Positions 17,689 to 27,600 of a stretch of 64,000 nucleotides of DNA are shown piece after piece. Origin of the DNA: JAGTVG01 sp963699805 (GTDB lineage Bacteria; Bacteroidota; Bacteroidia; Cytophagales; Cyclobacteriaceae). The translations under genes and the position numbers were made by a program. Each line of letters starts with the position of its first letter. The stretch's first letter is position 1. The DNA is taken from positions 372,001 to 436,000 of the forward strand of contig CAVOVH010000009.1 of assembly GCA_963699805.1 (NCBI GenBank), given 5' to 3'. Below the pieces are notes generated by a model. The model had not been told where the DNA came from. It was given only the letters and a program-made list of their open reading frames with translations, and ran no database searches.

Positions 17689-18708
17689 TTGTTAGCAGGA
17701 CCGAAAAGATGGGCAGCTTGTTTTCTCCTTGCAATCCCCGTTGCAATGGGCAATATAAGTACGTCCTACGCGCAAGAGGATAAAACGGATTCTTTGATCC
17801 AAGCTACCTTATATGCAGATTCTCTCTTACTGGAAGAACTGGCTCTCGATTCGCTTACCATTCTGGATCTGATTGACAGTCTGATTTCAGCAGATTTCCG
17901 GTATTCCTCTCTCATTCTCAGAATGGGCTATATCAGTGATATTATGAATGCAGGACGGGATTTTGGGATCAACCAGTATGGATTCTCTGGGGGATTAAGC
18001 TATTATCACAAAACGGGATTTTTTGGTGACATTACTGGTTACTGGAACAGTGATATGGAGCCGGAATACAATCCAACCATTGTAAATCTGGGATATATGG
18101 GAAATATCCTGCCCAAGTGGAATATCATTACCACCTACGAACACTATTTTTATCATGTGAATGAAAGTGAGGATAATGTTTACTATCCGTTAACGGAGGC
18201 GTTAAGTTTCACAACTTATATTGATATTAAATTCCTCTCTCTTGGATTTGATTATTCCTTTTTATTCGGGGAAGAAACGGCTCACAGACTTCGTCCCCAG
18301 ATGTTCGCCACCATCCGTTTCCCCAATGTGGGCTTCATCGACGAGATCACTTTGATCCCTTCGGCTTCTATTTTATTCGGGAACCAGAACATCTATTATA
18401 TTGATGGAAACTACCAGACACTTCGCAGGCTCTACCAGAGAATAGGGCGCAGAAGATTTTTAATTCTTTACAAAGATTACCCCGAGTTGATCGAAGCGCT
18501 TCAACCTGAAGAAGGGATCAGGACTGTTTTCGGTCTGATGAATTATTCATTTTCTTTTCCTGTAAACCTGAAGTTTGGTAATTTTTCCATTTCGACCGGT
18601 TATTTTCTGAATATCCCGGTCGCCCTGCCTGGTGAGACCATTGACACTTCCCCAAATCATTATTTTAATGTGATGGCCTTATATTTCATTCCCTTCCGGA
18701 AGAAATGA
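17689..18708 (+). CDS. Secreted protein of unknown function, probable outer-membrane beta-barrel
   Basis: The 339-residue protein begins at TTG 17689 with a signal peptide (ACFLLAIPVAMGNISTSYAQ). The mature part starts with an acidic Leu/Asp-rich stretch (EELALDSLTILDLIDSLI) and then alternating hydrophobic, aromatic strands such as GFSGGLSYYHKTGFF and IDIKFLSLGFDYSFLF, ending in FNVMALYFIPF, like the end of a barrel. No named family was recognised. It lies 62 bp after the Spy-like gene and may belong to the same transcript, which would fit an envelope-related role. The start is uncertain. Confidence 0.65.
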   Translation: MLAGPKRWAACFLLAIPVAMGNISTSYAQEDKTDSLIQATLYADSLLLEELALDSLTILDLIDSLISADFRYSSLILRMGYISDIMNAGRDFGINQYGFSGGLSYYHKTGFFGDITGYWNSDMEPEYNPTIVNLGYMGNILPKWNIITTYEHYFYHVNESEDNVYYPLTEALSFTTYIDIKFLSLGFDYSFLFGEETAHRLRPQMFATIRFPNVGFIDEITLIPSASILFGNQNIYYIDGNYQTLRRLYQRIGRRRFLILYKDYPELIEALQPEEGIRTVFGLMNYSFSFPVNLKFGNFSISTGYFLNIPVALPGETIDTSPNHYFNVMALYFIPFRKK

Positions 18709-18777
18709 AAAAACGCCAGGTAAAGCGAGGGAAACGATTATCCTCCATTCCGATTGTCCGATTTTATTTTGCTGGGA

Positions 18778-19668
18778 TCATGTATTCTGCCGGTTCACCA
18801 ATACAAGTTTCACTGCACCGGGCAACACTTCAATTTTAACGTCCTTAAGTTTCCCGATATATTCCCCATCGACCTGTACGCTTACAGGATTTTCAGTCCT
18901 GATCCTGGCTTTCTGAACACTGATGATGTCTGAGGAATCATCTCTTGCCAATTCGTTATTAAAGCTGGTCATCCCGGCAAGCAACAGGGTTCTGATCTTA
19001 ATATCCTTGGCAATTACCAGTTCGATTTTCCCATCAAAAAGATTCCCCATCCAGTTTAATACAACACCCGTTCCATATTTTCTTGCGTTGGCAAAAGCCA
19101 CCATGTATGCATTTTCCATTATTTTCTGATCCTCCAGTTCGATTTTAAACTCAATGAGTTCACCCTGGGAAAGTTCCCGTAAAAAATGTTTGGCATAGGA
19201 GAACATGCCTCGTCCCTTTTCCTGTTCGAATCCTTCCACAATTCGGGCGTTCAGGCCGATGTCACCGATATGCATGCCGATATATTGATCATTCACCCGG
19301 TAAAGGTCCAGTTGCCTGTAATGCCGTGATTTTAAAAAGTCGTCCAGGGCTTCCCCGGGATCATCACTCAATTCCAATTCCCGGGCCATTCCGTTCGCAC
19401 TTCCAAATGGAATGATCCCCAAGGCGATATCTTTATCGATCAGGCATTTTGCACTGATGGAAATCGTACCATCTCCACCAATTCCAAGAAGTCTTTCCGG
19501 TTGAAAAGATTCGATCATGCCGTTGATCTCGGTTTCATCTTCCTGTCCCGTTGTTTTATAAATCCGGGAATCAATGTTGTACCGATTAAACTGGTCTTTA
19601 AGAAAAGCAAGAAATTCTTCCTTATCTCTGCCACCGGCAATGGGATTAAGAACTACCAGTACTTTCAT
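18778..19668 (-). CDS. Diacylglycerol kinase family lipid kinase (DagK/YegS-like)
   Basis: This cytoplasmic or membrane-associated kinase probably phosphorylates diacylglycerol or a related lipid using ATP. The 296-residue protein has the catalytic domain signature VLNPIAGGRDKEEF at the start, LGIGGDGTISISAK near residue 62-75 (the GGDGT nucleotide loop) and GIIPFGSANGMAREL. The C-terminal beta-rich domain carries VSVQVDGEYIG. Length is typical of YegS/BmrU/DgkB relatives. It is divergent, across only 56 bp, from a gene for an App1-type phosphatidate phosphatase, so a kinase and a phosphatase of plausibly opposing activity share a promoter region. Confidence 0.9.
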   Translation of the reverse strand: MKVLVVLNPIAGGRDKEEFLAFLKDQFNRYNIDSRIYKTTGQEDETEINGMIESFQPERLLGIGGDGTISISAKCLIDKDIALGIIPFGSANGMARELELSDDPGEALDDFLKSRHYRQLDLYRVNDQYIGMHIGDIGLNARIVEGFEQEKGRGMFSYAKHFLRELSQGELIEFKIELEDQKIMENAYMVAFANARKYGTGVVLNWMGNLFDGKIELVIAKDIKIRTLLLAGMTSFNNELARDDSSDIISVQKARIRTENPVSVQVDGEYIGKLKDVKIEVLPGAVKLVLVNRQNT

Positions 19669-19724
19669 GCTGTATGCAACTTTCTTTGTATATTAGTAAT
19701 AAGGCAATAATATAAATTTTTATT

Positions 19725-20714
19725 TTGGAAACCGCCATCACGAAGTATACAATTTTACCATTGATCGGATTGCAGAATCAAAATAAATTCTGGCTTGAAG
19801 GTCATATTGTAAAGGTCAATCAAAAACTTTTACACGTCAAGGACAAGGAGAAATACTGGCGTAACATTGTACGGGTGATCAATTCTTACATGCCGGGATC
19901 CATTAACCGGAGAAAACTTGAAATTCATTTTAACGGACAGGTATTTCACGTCCTGACCAATCAATATGGATTGATCAAAATAAATTTACCCCTGGAAAAT
20001 GGAAACAAAGTCCGGCAGGAAGACTTTAATTTTTTTCTTCACAAGAAGGGTGAAAAATACAGGATCGAACTTCCGGAACCTTTTATGCAATGTTTTTACT
20101 CCAGGGAACATCCTGCCAAAGGTGTTATTTCAGATATTGATGACACCATCCTGGTGACCCATACCAAAAATCCGCTTAAAAAGATCCGCACCCTGCTGGT
20201 TAAAAATGCGCTTAAGCGAAAAGCAGTAAAAGAAATGCATGATTTATATCAAACATTCACCTCCCAGGATTATTCTTTTTTTTATGTATCCAACAGTGAG
20301 GCCAATTTATTCCCGATGATCCGATTGTTCCTGGAGCATCAGAAACTCCCGGTAGGCCCCATATTCCTGAAATCATTTAAGAAATGGAAAAACCTTTTCA
20401 AGAGAAAGAAAAAGAAAAACAGAAGCACACATAAAAAAGAAAAGATTGCCTTGTTGCTGGAAGTTTTTCCCAGAATGAAATTCATCCTTATTGGTGACGA
20501 CAGCCAGCAGGATCCTGAAATTTACACTTCCTTTGCACGGAAATTTCCCGAAAGGGTTGAACACATCTATATCCGGAATGTAAAAAAAATACCTTCCAGA
20601 ACCCGTATTGCCGAGAAACAGAAATTATGGGAAGATTACCGGATCCCTATGACATTTTTTAATAATCCAGGTGATATTTTAAAATCTGGAAAAATTATTA
20701 TTAATTCACACTAA
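19725..20714 (+). CDS. App1-type phosphatidate phosphatase domain protein (DUF2183)
   Basis: The 329-residue protein carries the App1 catalytic domain of the HAD superfamily. The nucleophile motif ISDIDDTILVT lies near residue 137 (DxDDT), the Ser-containing FFYVSNSEANLF near 190 is motif II, and LIGDDSQQDPEIY near 258 is the acidic motif IV. Homologues with this domain include yeast App1, an Mg2+-dependent phosphatidate phosphatase. The N-terminal third is a beta-rich domain. A very basic loop (KRKKKKNRSTHKKEK) precedes motif IV and could contact membrane phosphate groups. The start is TTG at 19725. Its divergent neighbour is a lipid kinase. Confidence 0.85.
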   Translation: METAITKYTILPLIGLQNQNKFWLEGHIVKVNQKLLHVKDKEKYWRNIVRVINSYMPGSINRRKLEIHFNGQVFHVLTNQYGLIKINLPLENGNKVRQEDFNFFLHKKGEKYRIELPEPFMQCFYSREHPAKGVISDIDDTILVTHTKNPLKKIRTLLVKNALKRKAVKEMHDLYQTFTSQDYSFFYVSNSEANLFPMIRLFLEHQKLPVGPIFLKSFKKWKNLFKRKKKKNRSTHKKEKIALLLEVFPRMKFILIGDDSQQDPEIYTSFARKFPERVEHIYIRNVKKIPSRTRIAEKQKLWEDYRIPMTFFNNPGDILKSGKIIINSH

Positions 20715-20746
20715 AATTTCCGCATCCCACAAATTGTTTTTATACG

Positions 20747-21424
20747 ATGAAAAAGATACTTTTTTTCGCTCTGAGTCTGATCATTGTTTCAGGTTTTTAT
20801 CAGAGGTCTTTCAGCCAGACTGACATTTATACTACTTCAGGCGGTGAAATCATTTTTTCATTTGCAAGAATCGAACAAGACGGCAATGAAAAAGGTTCAA
20901 TCCTGCGATTTGCCCCGGTCCTGAATTTACAAACCTTCGTCAATTTTGATGTAACAGACAAGGCAGGTTTTTTCCTTGGACTGGGCATCCGGAATGTCGG
21001 ATTTATTTATGATCAGGATCAGGACATAAGAAAAAAATTCAGGACCTATAATCTGGGGATCCCTGTTGGAATTAAAATTGGCAATCTCGATAAGGCGTTC
21101 TTATATGCCGGTTATGAACTTGAGATCCCTTTCCACTATAAGGAAAAAACTTTCATTAATGAACAAAAAGATAAATTCACAGTATGGTTTTCAGACCGGG
21201 TACCCACTGTGAATTCTTCGCTGCTGGTGGGCGTACAATTACCCTATGGATTTAATTTTAAATTCAAATATTATTTTACTGAATTCTTCAACCAGGATTT
21301 TGAGGAAGTCGATACCCAGACGGGAGAAAGAACAAAACCTTATGAAAACCTGAACGTGCACGTGATGTACATTTCACTGGCCTTCAACCTGTTCAGAAAC
21401 GCCGAAATATATGAATTCGATTGA
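20747..21424 (+). CDS. Probable small outer-membrane beta-barrel protein
   Basis: The 225-residue protein has a signal peptide (FFALSLIIVSGFYQRSFSQ). The mature part is built from amphipathic strands: AGFFLGLGIRNVGFIY, YNLGIPVGIKIG, FLYAGYELEIPFHY and FNFKFKYYFTEFF, with a terminal strand ending in AFNLF. The pattern fits an eight-stranded OmpA/OmpX-like or porin-family barrel as found widely in Bacteroidota. No substrate can be inferred. It follows the App1-like gene by 32 bp on the same strand and may be co-transcribed, although function does not obviously connect them. Confidence 0.7.
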   Translation: MKKILFFALSLIIVSGFYQRSFSQTDIYTTSGGEIIFSFARIEQDGNEKGSILRFAPVLNLQTFVNFDVTDKAGFFLGLGIRNVGFIYDQDQDIRKKFRTYNLGIPVGIKIGNLDKAFLYAGYELEIPFHYKEKTFINEQKDKFTVWFSDRVPTVNSSLLVGVQLPYGFNFKFKYYFTEFFNQDFEEVDTQTGERTKPYENLNVHVMYISLAFNLFRNAEIYEFD

Positions 21425-21696
21425 TGCAGTGGTCTGATGCAATTAGGATACATATTCCTTAAATCTTACATGAAGCCAAATTATGGTGAAATAATCACAC
21501 ACAGCGGTGGTTTATGGATGAAGCGCAGCCTTCTTCAGGGAGGAGCCACCATGGGGCGCATCGGGAAAATATGATAACTTATCTCTGAGTAATCTCGACA
21601 TTATCCGTGGTATATAACTACTTCGCGATTAAATCATTCCAGGGACGGAAGAAAAAAACCACCCGTCCTCTCTTTATCTTTTAACCTTCAGTCGAG

Positions 21697-22386
21697 TTAA
21701 TTCACTGAGGTAGTATCACTGGCAGGCGTTGGACTTTCTTTCTTGGGAGTCCCGGCATTCTTTGAATCCTGAAAGGCCTCATTCAATCCCTGAACCACGT
21801 CTTTGGTTACATCCATTGCCTGGTGTCCGTAAAGCAATACACTGCCCGGCTTATAATTCAATACAACGGTATACCCATTTTCCTGGGCATAATCTTTCAG
21901 ATAATCAGAAACCCGCTCATACAATTGCTTGTTAACCTCGGCTTCCTCTTTCATCATATCCTGGGACAGGGTTTCCTGATATCTAAGCAGGTTTTGCTGT
22001 TTCCTGACCAGGTCTTCTTCCACTGCCTGGGCCTGACTCATGGTCATATTTCTGGCATTCCGTTGATAATTTGAAATTTCGGTCTGTAATCCCTGCGCTT
22101 TGGAAGTATAATCCGATTCAAGATTTTTTCTCTTTTTCTCAAGGTTAGCTGCCAATTCCTTGAAATACTCATAATTCTCTAAAAGAGAATCTTCATTTAT
22201 ATAAACAATGACAACTTTCTCAGGCATGATGGTATCACTGACCTGCATGACAGGATCACTGGTTACCGCTTTATTATCAGAAAAATGTAAAACGAACAGC
22301 ACAATTACAGCTACCAGTACGATCAAATTCAATATGATGGAAAAATATTTCACTTTTTTATTCTCATTTTGTTTAAACGAGCGCAA
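21697..22386 (-). CDS. OmpH/Skp family periplasmic chaperone-like protein
   Basis: Skp/OmpH proteins hold outer-membrane proteins unfolded in the periplasm. The 229-residue protein has a TM or signal anchor at about 15-35 (YFSIILNLIVLVAVIVLFVL), a short beta strand (VVIVYINEDSLLENY), then the long helical hairpin with high Gln, Lys and Glu content (about 65-165) and the return strand GYTVVLNYKPGSVLLYG. The C-terminal tail is low complexity and rich in Pro, Ser and Thr. The uncleaved-looking anchor differs from soluble Skp and is often seen in Bacteroidota paralogues. It is a single gene on the minus strand, followed by no related gene. Confidence 0.85.
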   Translation of the reverse strand: MRSFKQNENKKVKYFSIILNLIVLVAVIVLFVLHFSDNKAVTSDPVMQVSDTIMPEKVVIVYINEDSLLENYEYFKELAANLEKKRKNLESDYTSKAQGLQTEISNYQRNARNMTMSQAQAVEEDLVRKQQNLLRYQETLSQDMMKEEAEVNKQLYERVSDYLKDYAQENGYTVVLNYKPGSVLLYGHQAMDVTKDVVQGLNEAFQDSKNAGTPKKESPTPASDTTSVN

Positions 22387-22486
22387 ATATAAGGAAAGAA
22401 TAAAATATTTCTGCTTAATTGCCTGCTTATTTGCTTACGGACGAAGATCCCGATTATCATAGCAATATTCCAGTATCACATGATCT

Positions 22487-23221
22487 TCATTTTTTCTTAT
22501 AGGTGTAGTGAAAATGAATATCTTCCGGATGGGTATGATCCCATTTTCCTTCTTTATCGATCATCGCTTCCTCCTCTTCCTGATCATGAAGCTGAATTGA
22601 AGGGTCCTTTTCTCCAACATAGATCGGGACTTTTTTAAAATAAATTGCCAGGAAGATTCCCGCTACCGAACCCATCAGATGTGATTCCCAGGATACATTT
22701 TCATCCCCCGGGAAAAGGCCATAGATCATATATCCATACAGGAAAAAAATAATCATGGATATGGCCAGTGATCTGGGATTTCTTCGAAGCACCCCTCCCC
22801 AGAAGATAAACATCATCAATCCATAAACGATGCCGCTGGCCCCGATATGGTAAGCCTCCCTTCCGATTACCCAGACCCAGAATCCAGTAGCCAGGTATAT
22901 CCAGACAAAAACCTCCAGGGCGATCTTATGATAAAAATAAAACAATCCAAGACCCAGGATTACCAGGGGAAATGTATTGGAAATCAGGTGTATCAGATCC
23001 CCATGGATCAGCGGACCGGTCAGGATGCCGATGCTTCCCTTGAGGGTTCGTGGAAGGATCCCATAATATCCCAGGTCCCATCCTTCAGCCCATTCTAAGG
23101 ATTTAACGGCCCAGAGAATAAGCACAAAAGAAAGGGTTAAATAAATTCCTCTTTTAAATATCTTTAATTCACGAACCTGAAACATCTTCCTGAAATCCTG
23201 TAATCCATCCAAATCATTCAT
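22487..23221 (-). CDS. Rhomboid family intramembrane serine protease
   Basis: The 244-residue membrane protein has about six hydrophobic segments. Rhomboid signatures are present: HLISN near residue 77, the catalytic serine in GASGIVYG near 127-130, and the catalytic histidine in ESHLMGSVAG near 178. The Ser-His dyad is therefore intact, so it should be an active intramembrane protease. A soluble C-terminal tail of about 45 residues is strongly charged and ends in HFHYTYKKK. Substrates are unknown. It lies 65 bp downstream of the histone deacetylase-like gene on the same strand. Confidence 0.93.
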   Translation of the reverse strand: MNDLDGLQDFRKMFQVRELKIFKRGIYLTLSFVLILWAVKSLEWAEGWDLGYYGILPRTLKGSIGILTGPLIHGDLIHLISNTFPLVILGLGLFYFYHKIALEVFVWIYLATGFWVWVIGREAYHIGASGIVYGLMMFIFWGGVLRRNPRSLAISMIIFFLYGYMIYGLFPGDENVSWESHLMGSVAGIFLAIYFKKVPIYVGEKDPSIQLHDQEEEEAMIDKEGKWDHTHPEDIHFHYTYKKK

Positions 23222-23286
23222 CGATATCCTGATATGATAACGATTTCTCTATCTATAAATATAATCATTTCAATGGCCAAAATCTA

Positions 23287-24189
23287 TTAAAAATACATTT
23301 CAGAAGCCTGCCTGTAAGTATTGGCATGGGCTTCAATGATGCATCTAATATCCCTTGAATAACCTCCTCCCATAACCACCACGACCGGTATTTTGTTTTT
23401 CCGGCAAATAGTAAAGACTTTCCGATCTCTTTCAGCACAGCCCCTGAGAGTAAGTCCAAGCCTTCCCAGTTGATCTGACTCAAGCACATCCACACCCGCC
23501 TGATAAAATACAAAATCAGGCTCAAAGATGTCCAGGAGATCCTTCAGATGAAAATCCAGTTTTTTCAAATAAAAGGAATCGGTGATCCCGTCTGGAAGGG
23601 GGATGTCCCTGTCCGATTTCTCTTTATATAAGGGATAATTATTCTCTCCATGCATACTGAAGGTAAAAACCTGTTTATTTGCCTTAAATATCGCGGCTGT
23701 ACCATTCCCCTGATGTACATCCAGGTCAACAATGAGAATTTTTTCCGCCAGGAGCCGGTCAAGTAAATAAAACGCTGCTATCGCTATGTCATTCAGCAGG
23801 CAGAAGCCTTCCCCCCGGTCATGGTAAGCGTGATGTGTACCACCAGCGACATTGAAAGAGATCCCATTCTCTTTGGCATACAATGCGCATTGAATGGTAC
23901 CCTGCGTAATACTGATTTCTCTTGAGATCAACCGGGCAGAATAGGGAAAACCAATCCGCCTGATCTCCTGTTTGGTCAACAATCCTTTTTTAAGTTTGCC
24001 CCAGTAAGCTGCTTCATGTACTTTTAATACATCATCTTCTTCCGCCTCACCCGGATCAAATAAATAGGATTGTTGAATGGTTCCCTCATAGATCAATTGC
24101 TCCGGGATCAGATCATATTTTTCCATGGGGAACCTGTGTCCCACCGGTAATGGATGCTGATATAAAGGATTCCAGGCAATCTTAAACAT
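23287..24189 (-). CDS. Histone deacetylase family protein (class IV-like)
   Basis: Members of this zinc hydrolase family remove acetyl groups from proteins or small amines. The frame extends up to 24237, but the ATG at 24189 gives the family-typical start MFKIAWNPLYQHPLPVGHRFP and is preferred. Active-site motifs are intact: the paired histidines in GGTHHAYHDRGEGFC, the zinc ligands in VDLDVHQGNGT, and the Asp and Gly-rich block YQAGVDVLESDQLGRLGLT. The last block is typical of HDAC11-like and bacterial deacetylases. Bacteroidota lack histones of the eukaryotic type, so the substrate is probably an acetylated protein or polyamine. Confidence 0.9.
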   Translation of the reverse strand: MFKIAWNPLYQHPLPVGHRFPMEKYDLIPEQLIYEGTIQQSYLFDPGEAEEDDVLKVHEAAYWGKLKKGLLTKQEIRRIGFPYSARLISREISITQGTIQCALYAKENGISFNVAGGTHHAYHDRGEGFCLLNDIAIAAFYLLDRLLAEKILIVDLDVHQGNGTAAIFKANKQVFTFSMHGENNYPLYKEKSDRDIPLPDGITDSFYLKKLDFHLKDLLDIFEPDFVFYQAGVDVLESDQLGRLGLTLRGCAERDRKVFTICRKNKIPVVVVMGGGYSRDIRCIIEAHANTYRQASEMYF

Positions 24190-24237
24190 AAGATTATAAC
24201 ATCTTCTTCTGATAAAAAGTTTTTCCGGATCCAGCAA

Positions 24238-24630
24238 GATCTCCGATAAGATAAAAAATGAAAGATCATTGTCAAAATGGGATCATTTATTATTTCAAAA
24301 TGAAGCAGATGAACCTCACCGGACCATAAGCGTTGGCCTTAGGAAGTATCCAGATGAAGGTGGGAGAATCAGTGAATCTGAGAGACGGGGAGATGGGGAG
24401 ACGGAGAGAGGGAAAAGTGGAGAGATAAGGAAATGAGAATACGGTGCGGAAAATTATAAATCAATCATCCATCCATTATTTGATCATCAGATGGTCAAGG
24501 ATCCGGGAAAATGATTTAAAATTCAATCATTCAAGAATCATTCACTCTATCCCTGGACATTAGGGAAACCGGTGAATCATCCGGTCGATCATAGAAACGC
24601 GAAAGCGTATAAGGATTCCTGATAAAAAAT
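24238..24630. other. Intergenic region with a short copy of the 8-bp composite repeat
   Basis: This gap separates divergent genes. A GGGGAGAC/GATG-type run lies at 24382-24412 and an ATTCAATC-type run at 24521-24547, about 110 bp apart. The same two motifs in the same order occur, much expanded, at 58987-59269. No coding potential was found. Confidence 0.6.
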
Positions 24631-27600
24631 ATGAATCTCAAGAGGCCGTTCCGATACTGTGTCGAAATGGATATCTTTGCCCTCATGCGATGGATAAAGA
24701 AAATACGATCCAGTATTTTGCGGAAAAAGGATCATATGCCATGGGCCATTTCCACGATATTCATTCTTTTAGCCATTATTTCCTGTGAATCGTTAAAGGA
24801 AACCAAAGAAAATCAGCAATTCACCCTTTTAAAACCTTCCCGTACCGGCATTGAATTCAGCAATGCGCTCATTGAAACTCATGAGATGAACGTGATCATC
24901 TACCAGGATTTTTACAGTGGAGGAGGTGTGGCCATTGGTGATGTCAACAATGATGGGTGGTCTGATGTCTTTCTGACTGGCAACATGGTCCCTGCCAAGC
25001 TTTATCTGAATCTGGGAAATTTAAAATTCAAGGACATCACGGAACAATCCGGATTGTCGGATATGGGAAAAGGATGGTATACCGGCACGACCATGATCGA
25101 TATCAACAATGATGGTTATCTTGACATATACCTTGGTAAATCGGGTCTGGAGGAAGCAGAAGACCGGCAGAACCTGCTATTCATCAACCAGGGAGACGGC
25201 ACCTTCAGCGAGCAGGCCCGTGACTATGGATTGGACCATCCCGGTTATGCTGTGAATGCTACGTTTTTTGATTATGATAACGATGGGGACCTGGACATGT
25301 ACCTTGTGAACCAGGGACCTGAAAAATATGAAGGAGGGAATGCGGAATATTTACGAAATGAAGTTCATGTATTTGCCGGCGATAAACTGTTCGAGAATAT
25401 TGGTCACAAATTCATCGATGTAACCACCGAAGCAGGCATTTACAGCAGTATCATCGGTTTTGCCCATGGGGTTGCAGCGGGAGATATCAATGAAGATGGA
25501 TGGGAAGATCTTTTTGTCAGCAATGACTTTTTTGAGCATGATTACATCTACCTCAACAATGGGGACAAGACCTTCAGGGAGGTGACCAAGGAAGCCACCA
25601 AACATATCTCCTATTTTTCAATGGGGAACGATATGGCCGATTATAATAATGATGGGCTCCTCGATATCATGGTGCTTGACATGGTGGCTGAAGATAACCA
25701 GCGATTGAAGGAAAACTTGGGGGGGATGAAAGATCATCGTTTCCAGGTGGCTCTCAAACTGGGGTATCATTACCAGTATATGTTCAATGTACTTCATCTC
25801 AACAACGGCAATGATACCTTCAGTGAGATCGGTCAGCTCGCAGGTGTTTCGACAACCGATTGGAGTTGGGCTCCTGTTTTCGCAGATTTCGACAATGATG
25901 GCTGGAAAGACCTGTACATTTCCAATGGTATCCGGAAAGACATCCGGAATATTGACTGGGGAGAGCTTTATCGGGATGTACGGAAACTTTCCGGCAATAA
26001 TTTTGAATTCGAACCGGTTCAATGGGATTTGTTATTAAATTCCATGCCTTCCAAAAAAATTTCTAATTATATGTTCAGGAATAATGGGGATCTCACCTTT
26101 TCAAAAGTATCGGCGGATTGGGGGTTGGATATACCTTCCTTTTCCAATGGGGTGGCTTATGGTGATCTCGATCATGATGGGGACCTCGACCTGGTGGTCA
26201 ATAATATCGATGATTATGCCTTTGTATTCGAAAATCATGCAGATCGGTCCGGAAAGAATCATTATTTACGGATCCAATTGAGGGGAGACGATAAAAATAA
26301 GCTGGCCCTTGGCGCCAAGGTCAGGATCTATTATGGAGATCGATTTCAATACCAGCAACATTATCTTACCCGTGGATACCGTTCAAGTATGGAGCCTGTG
26401 ATGCATTTTGGACTGGGAAAAGATACCCTGGTGAACCGGATCGAAGTGACCTGGCCAAATGGAAGGACCTCCTTGTTGGAAAATGTCAACGCAAACCAGG
26501 AAATCACATTTCGCCTCGATGAATCTGAGAATAAAACCTTTCCATCCCGTATGGATCAGGTTCCTTATTTTTATGATATTCCTGAAAAAAGGGGAATTGA
26601 ATACCTACATACAGAAAATGAAATTGACGACTATTACCGGGAACCTTTGCTGCCCTATAAACTTTCCATGCTGGGGCCTGCCCTGGCGGTGAGTGACGTG
26701 AACGGGGATGGCCTGGATGATTTTTATATTGGAGGGGCTTTCAGGTATCCGGGAGCGCTTTTTCAACAAAATCAGGATGGCACATTCGAATCGATCGATG
26801 TAGGCCTCTGGCAAGACGAACGATTATTTGAAGATATCGGAGCTCTTTTCTTCGATGCTGATCAGGACGGTGATCCGGATCTCTATGTAGTAAGCGGCGG
26901 CAATGAATATAAGGAAGGAACCGAAGGCTTGCAGGACCGTTTATACCTGAACGATGGGAAAGGAAAATTCAAAAAAGACCCGGATGCTTTGCCACCCATG
27001 CTGTCCAGTGGATCCAGAGCTGTTCCGGCCGATTTTGACCAGGATGGAGATCTCGATCTGTTTGTAGGAGGACGTCTGGTTCCTGGAGAATATCCACGTC
27101 CGGCAGATAGTTACCTCCTCGAGAACAGGAATGGGAAATTTGTAAATATCACCGAAGGATCAGCCCCCCAATTTAAAAAACTGGGAATGGTTACCGATGC
27201 GGTGTGGTTGGATATCGACCTGGATCAGGATCTCGATCTGATCCTTGCCGGAGAATGGATGCCCATCACGATTTTTGAAAACCATCAGGGCAAATTCTCC
27301 AGGTTGGAGAATGAGGACAATGGTCTCAGATATTCTTCCGGATGGTGGTTCAGCCTCGCTGCCCATGATTTTGATCAAGATGGTGATCTGGACCTGGTTG
27401 CCGGAAACCTGGGCCTGAATTTTAAATACAAAGCTTCGGAATCTGATCCCTTTGAAGTATATTATCTGGATTATGATCATAATAACCGGTATGAGATCAT
27501 ACTGGCTTATCGTCAGGATGGCAAACAGTATCCGGTAGTAGACCGCGTTGACCTGATCTCCTCCATTCCGGTACTGGCAGAAAAATTTCCAAAAAATGAT

